A stretch of 62,478 nt of DNA from Chryseobacterium indologenes (GTDB lineage Bacteria > Bacteroidota > Bacteroidia > Flavobacteriales > Weeksellaceae): positions 1 to 62,478 of the forward strand of contig LAZY01000024.1 of the NCBI GenBank assembly GCA_001013295.1, in the 5' to 3' direction. Positions 1 through 8,500 of the stretch are shown here, in pieces. Position numbers and translations under genes: made by a program. How positions within the stretch are numbered: position 1 is the stretch's first letter; each line of letters begins with the position of its first letter. The notes under the pieces were generated by a model that was given only the letters and a program-made list of their open reading frames with translations, searched no databases and was not told where the DNA came from.

Positions 1-47
1 CAATCTTCCTCCGAACCGAAATGAGCCGTAAAACTGAATATGTTCAT
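1..47 (-). CDS. 5' end of a gene leaving the window, probably IS1595-like transposase
   Basis: An ATG at 47 opens a minus-strand frame that stays open to the window edge. The visible 15 residues read MNIFSFTAHFGSEED. From family knowledge, flavobacterial IS1595/ISXO2-type transposases commonly begin with an MxIFxFxxxFxxEExC pattern, and this fragment fits. The zinc-ribbon and DDE domains would lie outside the window. I saw no clear terminal inverted repeat just upstream (48-200). The transposase identity is an inference from a very short stretch. Confidence 0.4.
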   Translation of the reverse strand, partial: MNIFSFTAHFGSEED

Positions 48-532
48 AATCCCTGCTTTTTGAGCGCTAATATACTAAAAATATTAGGTGTGTTTGCGGA
101 GAATCAGATTTTATTTTATAGTGTTTTTCCTTCTGAATTTTACATACCAGTTCAAAAATGTTATAAATGAATTCGGAAATTGGAGCTGCGGAATAAAATT
201 TTCAATTTATTAATATGATTTACTTTTTGCCCTTGCCGGAATTTTGTATTTTTGCCCCGTTATAAACCTATCGTATTCCATGATCTATTGGAAATCGGTT
301 TTATATATGCCTGTCTCAGATAATACATGATGAACTTTTTTAAGTCATCCTATTATCAAAATCCATTAATAAGTTGTACTGATCCATCTTTATCCGGCGG
401 ATTATCTTTCGTTATCATCAATTTTGAATGATTTTTATTTGAAAAGAAATGATGTCTTCCTTTTTTAAGAATGAACAGATGCAGAAATTTATTTTGGATT
501 ATAAATAAGGTTCAATTCAAAAATAGGTATAT
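48..532. other. Intergenic region with a promoter and a long leader
   Basis: AT-rich, no convincing ORF. The left part lies upstream of the minus-strand gene at the window edge. A good promoter for rightward transcription is at 226-254. It would give the hydrolase at 533 a leader of about 270 nt. No known riboswitch fold or strong hairpin was recognised in 260-532. Confidence 0.5.
226..254 (+). promoter_or_regulatory. Bacteroidota-type promoter (TTTG / TAnnTTTG)
   Basis: TTTG at 226-229 and TATTTTTG at 247-254 are separated by 17 nt. This matches the primary sigma-factor consensus of Bacteroidota (TTTG, 17-20 nt, TAnnTTTG). Transcription would start near 260 and run towards the hydrolase at 533. 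Confidence 0.5.
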
Positions 533-1387
533 ATGAAACAGACTGCTGTTTTTAAATCAAATGATTATAAAGAAAGAGTATGGGTACAGTACAATATTTC
601 TTTGTCAAATTTTAATGGAAATATCCGGAAGGAGATAGTGGAAACCCGTTTTGGGAAAACGAATGTTTTAAGCTATGGAGATGAAACTGCACCCAAGTTG
701 GTTCTGCTTCATGGTGCTAATTCGAACGCTACATCATGGATCAAAGATTTTGCTGCTTATGCCTCTGAATATAAGGTGTATGCTATCGATATTATCGGTG
801 AACCGGGGAAGAGTGATGAAAACAGGCTGCCTTATGAAAATGATGGCTACAGTGACTGGCTGAATGAAGTGTTTCAGCAATTAGAATTAGATAAACTCTA
901 TTTGGCGGGTCTTTCACAAGGTGGATGGATTGCTGCTAAATTTGCCATAAAGTATCCGGAAAAAGTGAACAGGCTGGCGCTGCTTTCACCGGCAGGAATT
1001 GTAAATACAACGGGTAGTTTTATTTTTAAAGCTGTATTGTATTCTCTTCTTGGAAATTTCGGAAAGAAAAAAATCAATGAACTTATCATTGGGAATCAAA
1101 AGGTGGATCATCAGGTTCTTGATTTTATGAATCTTATGCAGTCAGCCGTTAATTCCCGGATAGATAAAGAGTATATTTTCTCTGATGAAGAACTGAAGAA
1201 ACTCACGATGCCTGTATTTTTTATCGGTGGTGCTCATGATGTGGTTCGGGATTCAGAAAAAATCAGGGCAAGGCTTGAGGGGTTGCTGCCCGATTTTGAG
1301 TATTTTATTGATCCTGAAAAAGGACATGTGCTGGTAGGTCTGGCAGATGCAATCAGTTCATTTCTGTTAAAAGAGAAAAATAAATAA
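533..1387 (+). CDS. alpha/beta hydrolase
   Basis: A 284-aa alpha/beta-hydrolase-fold protein without a signal peptide, so probably cytoplasmic. The oxyanion-hole HGAN motif lies near residue 60. The nucleophile elbow GLSQGG puts the catalytic Ser near residue 128. An acidic residue sits in GGAHDVVRD, and the catalytic His is near residue 265 in EKGHVLVG. Length and motif order are normal for the family of small esterases and C-C hydrolases. The substrate cannot be told from sequence. The first ~40 residues precede the fold and may be a short extension. It stands alone and ends at a bidirectional terminator facing the glutaminase gene. Confidence 0.85.
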   Translation: MKQTAVFKSNDYKERVWVQYNISLSNFNGNIRKEIVETRFGKTNVLSYGDETAPKLVLLHGANSNATSWIKDFAAYASEYKVYAIDIIGEPGKSDENRLPYENDGYSDWLNEVFQQLELDKLYLAGLSQGGWIAAKFAIKYPEKVNRLALLSPAGIVNTTGSFIFKAVLYSLLGNFGKKKINELIIGNQKVDHQVLDFMNLMQSAVNSRIDKEYIFSDEELKKLTMPVFFIGGAHDVVRDSEKIRARLEGLLPDFEYFIDPEKGHVLVGLADAISSFLLKEKNK

Positions 1388-1390
1388 TAT

Positions 1391-1420
1391 AAAAGCTCCA
1401 AAAAGTTTTTTGGAGCTTTT
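1391..1420. terminator. Bidirectional intrinsic terminator
   Basis: A perfect 14-bp stem (1391-1404 paired with 1407-1420) with a 2-nt nominal gap. A-runs on one side and T-runs on the other let it work in both directions. It lies between the convergent hydrolase (ends 1387) and glutaminase (ends 1446). Confidence 0.85.
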
Positions 1421-1445
1421 TATTGATTGTGACTTCTTGAGAAAT

Positions 1446-2459
1446 TTAGAAAATACTCAGGTTATACTGTTTTACCAGATCCAGAATCATATGATAACCG
1501 GCCAATGAATTTCCATGCTGATCCAATGCAGGACTGAATACTCCGATGCCCATTTTTCCAGGAACACTCACGGTGATTCCGCCTCCAACACCAGATTTAC
1601 TTGGCAATCCCACCATTCTGGAATATTCACCACTGAATTCATACATTCCGGCAGTCAGCATTTGGGATTCTATCAGCTTGGCAACTTCGGCATTTTTATA
1701 TTGAGAATCTCCGTCGAAACGAACGCACTGATTGGCAAAGAAATACCCGATTTTTGCAAGGTCTTCAGCGGTCAGTTCAATAGAACATTGTTTGAAATAA
1801 TTATCCAGCTGATCTTCATTTCCTGTGATCAGGCCACTGTTTTTCATGATGTAAAACATTCCGCGGTTACGGTGCCCGGTTGATTTTTCAGATTCATAGA
1901 CTGATTTGCTGTATTCAATGCTTGGATTTTTGGTGATGTATCTTACCATATCCAACACTTTAAGGAATGGCTTTTCACCTTCTCCTGAAATTAAAGACGT
2001 GGTGAGGATCGCTCCGGCATTCATCATTGGATTCAGTGGCTTACCTGTGGTTTCAAGATTGGAGAAATGATTGAAAGGTTTATCTGAACCAAAATATCCC
2101 ATTTTATCAAAAACATTAGCTTCCCCTCTTTCATTGACAGCCACCATTAAAGCAATGATCTTTGAAATGCTTTGCATGGTAAACTTTTTTTGAACATCCC
2201 CCGTATTGAATATTTTACCATTCTTATCTACCACTGAAAAAGCAATAGCTTTGGCATCCATTTTTCCAAGCTCGGGAATATAATCCGCTACTTTACCCTG
2301 CGTATAATAGGTTCTGTTTTTTTCCAGAATACTACTTAATGTCTTTTCAGAAATCGTTGAAATATCTGCCGTTTTCTGAGCGTAAGTGATGGTATGTAAG
2401 GAAAGAAAAGCTGCAAGAACAATTCCTTTTGCGGAAAATAAAAAGCTATTTTTTTTCAT
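1446..2459 (-). CDS. glsA: glutaminase A, exported
   Basis: Glutaminase (L-glutamine to L-glutamate plus ammonia) of the serine-dependent beta-lactamase-like fold. Family landmarks are visible: VADYIPELGK near the start of the mature chain, the catalytic SxxK in FTMQSISK, NPMMNAGAI, and the C-terminal GLPSKSGVGGGI segment. I chose the ATG at 2459 because it gives a normal signal peptide (MKKNSFLF, a hydrophobic stretch, ending TYAQ). The open frame continues 25 codons further upstream from a TTG, which is less likely. Export predicts a periplasmic enzyme, unlike the cytoplasmic glutaminase of E. coli. Length without the signal is about 310 aa, normal for the family. Confidence 0.9.
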   Translation of the reverse strand: MKKNSFLFSAKGIVLAAFLSLHTITYAQKTADISTISEKTLSSILEKNRTYYTQGKVADYIPELGKMDAKAIAFSVVDKNGKIFNTGDVQKKFTMQSISKIIALMVAVNERGEANVFDKMGYFGSDKPFNHFSNLETTGKPLNPMMNAGAILTTSLISGEGEKPFLKVLDMVRYITKNPSIEYSKSVYESEKSTGHRNRGMFYIMKNSGLITGNEDQLDNYFKQCSIELTAEDLAKIGYFFANQCVRFDGDSQYKNAEVAKLIESQMLTAGMYEFSGEYSRMVGLPSKSGVGGGITVSVPGKMGIGVFSPALDQHGNSLAGYHMILDLVKQYNLSIF

Positions 2460-2555
2460 AAAGACTCTTTTCGAATAAAATGTTAACATAAACCTCGAGA
2501 AAACAAAGATAAAATATTTCATCTTCGTTGGCAATTCCCTCTTTACAATATTGGA

Positions 2556-3347
2556 TTATGATGTCTGTTTAGGAGGAAGATTGAGGGATTGAGACAGGAC
2601 TGTAACAAATACCATACCTAAAAGCATGACGGAAATGTAAGCGATAAGGGCTACGGACTCTCCCTGGCTTTCTCCACCTTTGGAGAGTACTTCGTGAAAC
2701 AAACCTGTATTGTCTTTGTATCCCAATATCCAATGAGTGAAATTCCAGGCAAAATGCAATCCAATAGATAAGGCAATATTTCTGGTTTTTAAAGCAGCCC
2801 AACCAAATAAAATTCCTCCCAGTCCTGATCCGATGATAGCCCATTTTAACGTGAAACCCGTAAAAAGATGTTCCAGGATAAAAATAATGGTGACAATCAA
2901 TAGACTCCAGACAGGTCCGAGATTATCTTTTAACCGCCATAGCATATAAGTCCTGAATGTAAGCTCTTCCCTCCATGCCACAAAAAAATATAAGGGAAGG
3001 GTTATTGCAAAGACTTTAGGATCAAAAGAGGGTGATCTCTGGAAGTTGATGGGAGAGAAACGGGTGATGATCAGGGTCATGATTACAACCAATATTGTTC
3101 CTACGCAACAGCCTGTTAAAAACTGGAGAATACTTTTTTTATCCCATCGGATTCCTATACCGGACAACGTATTTTTGTCCCAACGTGTAAAAAGGAAGGC
3201 AATTGTGAAGGTCAGCAATGCTGCACTTGTTATAGAAAAAAGATCGGGATAAGCTGTCTTTTTTGTGATTCCGGCTGCTGTGGCAAAAACAATCAGGGAC
3301 AGCAGATAGAAAAATATAACTTTTAGATATACAGATGCTTGTTTCAT
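2556..3347 (-). CDS. CPBP family intramembrane metalloprotease
   Basis: A polytopic membrane protein of 263 aa with about seven hydrophobic segments. It carries the CAAX-protease and bacteriocin-processing (CPBP/Abi) signature. Motif 1 is WREELTFR (the EExxxR pattern) near residue 145. The later motif is HFAWNFTHW with the expected His and Asn near residue 200. Family members are glutamate-type intramembrane proteases used in processing or in self-immunity to peptides; the substrate here is unknown. It starts from ATG at 3347, about 95 bp upstream of glsA, and may be co-transcribed with it. Confidence 0.85.
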   Translation of the reverse strand: MKQASVYLKVIFFYLLSLIVFATAAGITKKTAYPDLFSITSAALLTFTIAFLFTRWDKNTLSGIGIRWDKKSILQFLTGCCVGTILVVIMTLIITRFSPINFQRSPSFDPKVFAITLPLYFFVAWREELTFRTYMLWRLKDNLGPVWSLLIVTIIFILEHLFTGFTLKWAIIGSGLGGILFGWAALKTRNIALSIGLHFAWNFTHWILGYKDNTGLFHEVLSKGGESQGESVALIAYISVMLLGMVFVTVLSQSLNLPPKQTS

Positions 3348-3819
3348 TTTTCTATGAAATTAGATCGTATGAATTTACATCAAATTTTTGATTATCTTAT
3401 TGGTTTTAAAAGTCTCTCAATATTCTGGCTGGGTATTACTGATAAGTATAAAATCCTTCCTATTTTGCCATAATTTCAATAGCCGTTTTTTTTGAGGGAG
3501 GCACTCAACATTGTCTTTTGTACTGATGGGTAAAGTTTACGGATTGCTGTGAAACTTTTAGAAATCAATGTTTAACCTTTTTTATTAAAACACAAAGGAG
3601 CCCAGCTTTTTAAACACTTAAGCTATTTAAGTGATATACTTTATGTATAAGAAGTACACTAAATTTTTGTTGAAAATCAATGATTTTCATCTTATGTGAA
3701 CTGAATTATGTGGTATTTCGTTACCTATTCTAAAGTGTACTAAAGTGTTTGAAAAATAAAAACTTTTGTGACTTTTGAAGTTAAGTTTAAACAGACTTAC
3801 AATATAAAATCAGAGGGAA
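3348..3819. other. Intergenic region with a palindromic repeat
   Basis: No ORF supported. It separates two minus-strand genes. The part from 3613 to 3749 is one copy of a short repeat family also found at 49133-49216. The remainder is AT-rich and probably carries the CPBP protease promoter close to 3350-3420. Confidence 0.5.
3613..3749. repeat. Short intergenic repeat, AACACTTAAG family, copy A
   Basis: Bounded by AACACTTAAG (3613-3622) and a 20-nt end at 3730-3749 that reads CTAAAGTG...ACTAAAGTGTT, imperfectly inverted relative to each other. The middle holds a GAAAATC...GATTTTC hairpin. The same order of blocks occurs at 49133-49216. This looks like a MITE- or REP-like non-coding element. 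Confidence 0.5.
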
Positions 3820-5052
3820 TTAAAATACTTCCCCGATATTGGCAAAAAAGCCATGAGAATTATTCTGTCCGAAAGCATAGTCAATACAGAGATTGGTATT
3901 GCTATGCTTGTTGAGTTTGATGCGCAATCCTGCTCCATACCCGAAAAGGAGCTTTTTGTATTCATCAGAAAGATCAGCAGAGAAAGATTGTACATTCGCA
4001 AAAACGACCCCACCCAATAATCCGTTTCTGGTGATTCCGAAACGGTATTCATTTTCATAATAATACATATTCCGGCCACGGAATCTGCTTTGGATGTACC
4101 CACGACCTGTATTGTTCTGGTCATCCCACCCTGTACTGGGAAGCATAAGGTAAGGAGGAGCTGTTTTGCTGGTGTTCAGCCACGCGAAGCCCCAGAATGC
4201 CAGTACATTTTCTGATTTGGCAGGGAAACGGATGTATTTTCTGGCATCAATCTGTAAAGAGGACCAATTGCTCTGACTTCCCATAAAAGTAAAATTGGGA
4301 CGATAGGTAAGGCTTAGGTATTCGCCGTTTTGTGGATTGATCTGGTTGAGTCTATTGTCATATAGTGCTTTTATTGCTACTCCTGATGCTCTTTCAGCTG
4401 TTTTTAGATCTCGCGAGAGAAGATGGCTGATTCTTTTTCCCAGTGAATCGGTGACTTTAATACCCCAGAACTGGTCATAATAAATGCCTCCGCCCAGATA
4501 AAAATCCTTTAGAACCTTAAACATGATAGACTGATGTAGTTTTATGTATTTAAAGTTCACCGTATAAGCCGTATTGGAATTCGCTTCTATTGAAATCTTC
4601 TTTCCTCCCAAGCCATAGATTTCTGAAGGATAGTTGAGGTATTTGAAATCGCTGATAAGGTTGATTTTGTTGTCTTTTGTCCAGATATTGGCATATAAAG
4701 GGAAAATTGTTTGTTTGTACTGTGAATAGGTATAGCTGGTCGTAATATTGGAAATTTTCTGATCTCTGGATCTCTGCTGATAAAAACCAATATTACCACT
4801 TACAACCCCCGCGAAACCCGTCTGAAGAGTATATCCGACAGCCGGAATCAAAGACCAGTTAAATTTCTTCCCTTCACGGATGGTGTCTCCGTTATTTTTT
4901 TTATGAAGTATTTTATGGAGAATATCTACAATATCTTTTTGGGGGACTTTCGGTTGATGTAAGGTGTCGGATAAGGTCTGGGATTGGCTGTTCTGAGCAT
5001 GGCAGAGAATAGAAAAGAGGATAAGAAGGAAACAGGTGGAGGTTCTTTTCAT
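3820..5052 (-). CDS. BamA/TamA-like outer membrane barrel protein
   Basis: 410 aa with a signal peptide (MKRTSTCFLLILFSILCHAQ). A Pro/Asp/Lys-rich linker follows, then a region rich in alternating hydrophobic and aromatic strands ending in Phe, as in outer membrane beta-barrels. The C-terminal half has the Omp85 surface-antigen pattern, including GRGYIQSRFRGRNMYYYENE near residue 320, which corresponds to the conserved RGY/RFRG region of the 16-strand barrel. No POTRA domains fit in the ~60-residue N-terminal space, so it is a barrel-only member rather than BamA itself. Cargo or role is unknown. It is monocistronic. Confidence 0.75.
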   Translation of the reverse strand: MKRTSTCFLLILFSILCHAQNSQSQTLSDTLHQPKVPQKDIVDILHKILHKKNNGDTIREGKKFNWSLIPAVGYTLQTGFAGVVSGNIGFYQQRSRDQKISNITTSYTYSQYKQTIFPLYANIWTKDNKINLISDFKYLNYPSEIYGLGGKKISIEANSNTAYTVNFKYIKLHQSIMFKVLKDFYLGGGIYYDQFWGIKVTDSLGKRISHLLSRDLKTAERASGVAIKALYDNRLNQINPQNGEYLSLTYRPNFTFMGSQSNWSSLQIDARKYIRFPAKSENVLAFWGFAWLNTSKTAPPYLMLPSTGWDDQNNTGRGYIQSRFRGRNMYYYENEYRFGITRNGLLGGVVFANVQSFSADLSDEYKKLLFGYGAGLRIKLNKHSNTNLCIDYAFGQNNSHGFFANIGEVF

Positions 5053-5507
5053 TGTTGTGGATGTGTGAGAAAAAGATTATCAAATGGCATCAATAGTGAT
5101 TTCAAAAATGCGGTGAATATTTCAAATAAAAGGTAATAATTGACTTAAAATATTATTAAAAAATTAAAACATAGCGTAGATTATCTCTTTGGCTGATGGT
5201 CTTATTTAAATTATTTAATTTTTGATATGTTTTGTTTAAAATTTTAACTTTAAAATTGAATTGTGTTTAATTTTTTTCATGGTATTAAATTGTATAAATG
5301 AAAAATAGAAATTTTAGCTATTCAGGCCCCTGATAATGGGGTTTTGTAAAATAATTATAATGCAAGTGAAATAGTATATGGCATTAAACTTCATTATATT
5401 ATTGGTATTCAGTGTTGAATTTCGTAATATTTTTCACTTTTAAATGATTTTTGTATTATTTTTTTTATTAATTTGGATAAAAATTAATAACACTTTTTTT
5501 AATAACT
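5053..5507. other. AT-rich divergent intergenic region
   Basis: 455 bp between the divergent barrel gene and the first large surface-protein gene; no ORF. A possible rightward promoter is TTTG at 5450-5453 and TTAATTTG at 5468-5475. The -7 box has one mismatch and the 14-nt spacing is short, so this is weak. No hairpin or repeat family was recognised. Confidence 0.45.
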
Positions 5508-8500
5508 ATGAAAAACAACACCTATTTCAGTAGGCAGCACATCTTCAGATGGCTACTACTATGTTGGCTTTTAGTACCGTGGGCACTACAAGCACAATCA
5601 GCTCGAATTACATGGAGCTCCCAGGTCGGATGTCAAGAGTACCGGGGCGAAAAAGGAGGTACCGATGATAACGGGACCACCTACTCATTTATCAACTCTT
5701 CCCAATGCCTTCGTGTATGTGAAAACAGTTGGGTTACTTACACCGTAAGTGGCCAGAATATTTCGTACGTACAGTGGACCATTTCGGGAGGAACAGCAAC
5801 TTATTCAGGGCCTGGCAATACGCAGGCTAATGTCAACTGGGGCAGCACCGGCAGTGGAGCTGTACAGGCGGTCATCACTTATACAGACGGAACTGTTGAG
5901 AATCAGAACATCTGTATTGAAAAGATCAACAGCCCGGTTGCTAAATTTGAAATGCTCAATCTGGAGTATAAGGTATGTAGAAATACCACCATCTATTTTG
6001 ATAATACTTCTTATCAGAATGGTGGGTCTGATATTGTTAACTACTTCTGGGAGTTTGGAGACGGAACTACTTCAACAGCGTTTGAGCCGTCTCATGCCTA
6101 TGCAGATCCGGGAACTTATACCGTTATGTTGACTGTAACGAATAAGTGCGGCTGTTCCAGCAGCTACAAAAGAGAACTGGAAGTAATCAAATCTAATCCT
6201 GTACAGATCAACTGTGCTTCCGTAGTATGTGAAGGAAGTACTGAGAAATACAATGTTCAGGATGGATGCAAAGGAGAATGGAATGTAGTAGGTGGAACTA
6301 TTGTAGGCCAAAATGGAAATGAAATTGAAGTGAAATGGGATCAGGTAGATCCGGCAGACGGTTTTGGATACGTGATGTACAAATCTGAATGCGGATGCCC
6401 TGAGTGGACTACGATTAAGATTCCTGTAATCTTAAACAAAGGTCAGATTAAAGGTGAACCGGTAATATGTATCAACAAGCAGTATACGTATTCTGTTCCT
6501 CAATGGCCTACCACCAGCGTAAAATGGACGGTAACAGGAGGTCAGCTGGATTATAACCAACAGAGAAATGAGGTTCTTTTCACTGCTTACCAGCCGGGAA
6601 CTTATACGCTTACTGCGGATTATTTCAATACATTGTTATCATGCAAAGGACAGGCTACTTTTACTATTGTTGCAGAACAGCCGGTAACGATAAGCGGAGG
6701 TACAGATGAAATCTGTGTAGGTACCGTTCAGACATTTAATGCAGTACCTAATGTACCTGTTATCTGGAAAGTTTCTTCAGGAAGTTCAGTATATACATCT
6801 CCTCCAATGTCAGGACCTTTCAGTTATAATTTTGTGACAGGAGGTTCTTATACGGTTACAGCCACTAAAAATGGGGGCGGATGCGAAAGTAACGCAATCC
6901 TTGTAAAGGTATTGCAGGCTCCTATGCCTCCTGCGGGCCCAATCTCAGGAGACAATAAAGTATGTCCGGGAAAACCTTACGTATATAAACTTAATTCACC
7001 GATAGATCCTGGAACGGTACCGGTATGGGAAGTTACCAACGGAACAATTCAGGGAAGTAATACGGGGTCTTCTGTGACGGTAATATTTAATTCCGGAGCA
7101 CCGCAATATGTGGTATCAGTACGAAACAGATTAGCTAATAGTAGAGCAGGATGTGTTTCTGCTCCTATTTCTTTCAATGTTACACCATTAGATCTTAATA
7201 CCATTACCATTAATCCGAATCCGGGACCATTCTGCCCAAGCAGCATGCAGTCTTTCAGTGCCAATCTGAACGGGATTACTCCGGATTCAATGTCATGGAG
7301 CCTTGGAAACACTAATTACGGAAGTATCGTTTCCGGACAGGGAACTCCTAATATTAGCGTAAATTTCAATGAAGTTTCTTCATCGATTCCTACTACTCTT
7401 AATTTAAGAATTATTAAATGTGGGGTGATCAAAGATTTAAGTATCCCGATCTCGGTATTAACGCTTCCGACTGTCAGTTTTAATGTTGGTAATATTTGTT
7501 TAGGAGGTAACCTTAACTTTTCAGTTAATCAGGGAACTATTACTTCAGCAACCAGTGTTACGTTCACTTTTGCAAATAACTCAACAGCTACCGTGCCTTT
7601 CAACCCGGCAGGTACCTATTCTATTGTGAATAATGGAAATATTCAGAATAATACAGGAAATAATATTTCTCAGACAGTAACGGTAACGTATACCGGAACC
7701 AACGGATGTAATTATAAACCTACAGCATCTGCTAACTTTATTATTTACCCGGAAACGATTATTACAATTTCTCCGGTATACAATATTGCAGTTTGTGATC
7801 CTGCGACAATGGCTCCTTATACCCTTACCGCAAACAGTTCTACAGGTCTTACCAATACTAACGGATGGCAATGGTATAGAAACGGTGTACAAATACCAAA
7901 TGCCAATACCAATGTCTACACCATATCAGGACCTAATGCTTTGGGAACTTACAAAGTACGGGCAACCGATCAGAATACTTGTGTAGTTTATTCACAGGAG
8001 GTTAAAGTAATACAGTCTTGTCCAACCGGCGGAAACTGTACGTTAAATCCTCAGATTAACTTTACTCCGCAATGGACGGCTTGTAATACGATTAGTGTAA
8101 CTAACCTAAGCTACATTGGAACTCCTGATGAGATCCAGTGGGTGACGGATAATGTACTTACTTTAGTTTCTCCTCAGGGTGGCTCTACTGCTACTTATCA
8201 GACAAGTCTTGCAGGGGCACATATCGTTTTCGTACGTTTAAGATATGGTTCATGCTGGTATAGCAGAGGAATTGAGGTAAGAAAAAATTATGAACCTAAG
8301 TTTAATATCAGCCAGGTATGTAATGGAAGTGCTTATAATGTTACCCTTTACAATACCTCTACGATATTTGATATTACGGCACCTATTACCTATACATTCA
8401 GTCTTGCAGGACAGCCTGATCAGATTGGTCAGACGGCAACGTATAACAATTTAGCGCCAGGTACTTATACCTTTACGATGAAAATGGTTGCGGCAGGATT

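Noticed and set aside
255..532. Riboswitch in the hydrolase leader
   Set aside because: No known aptamer motif or convincing nested stems recognised; only the leader length suggested it.
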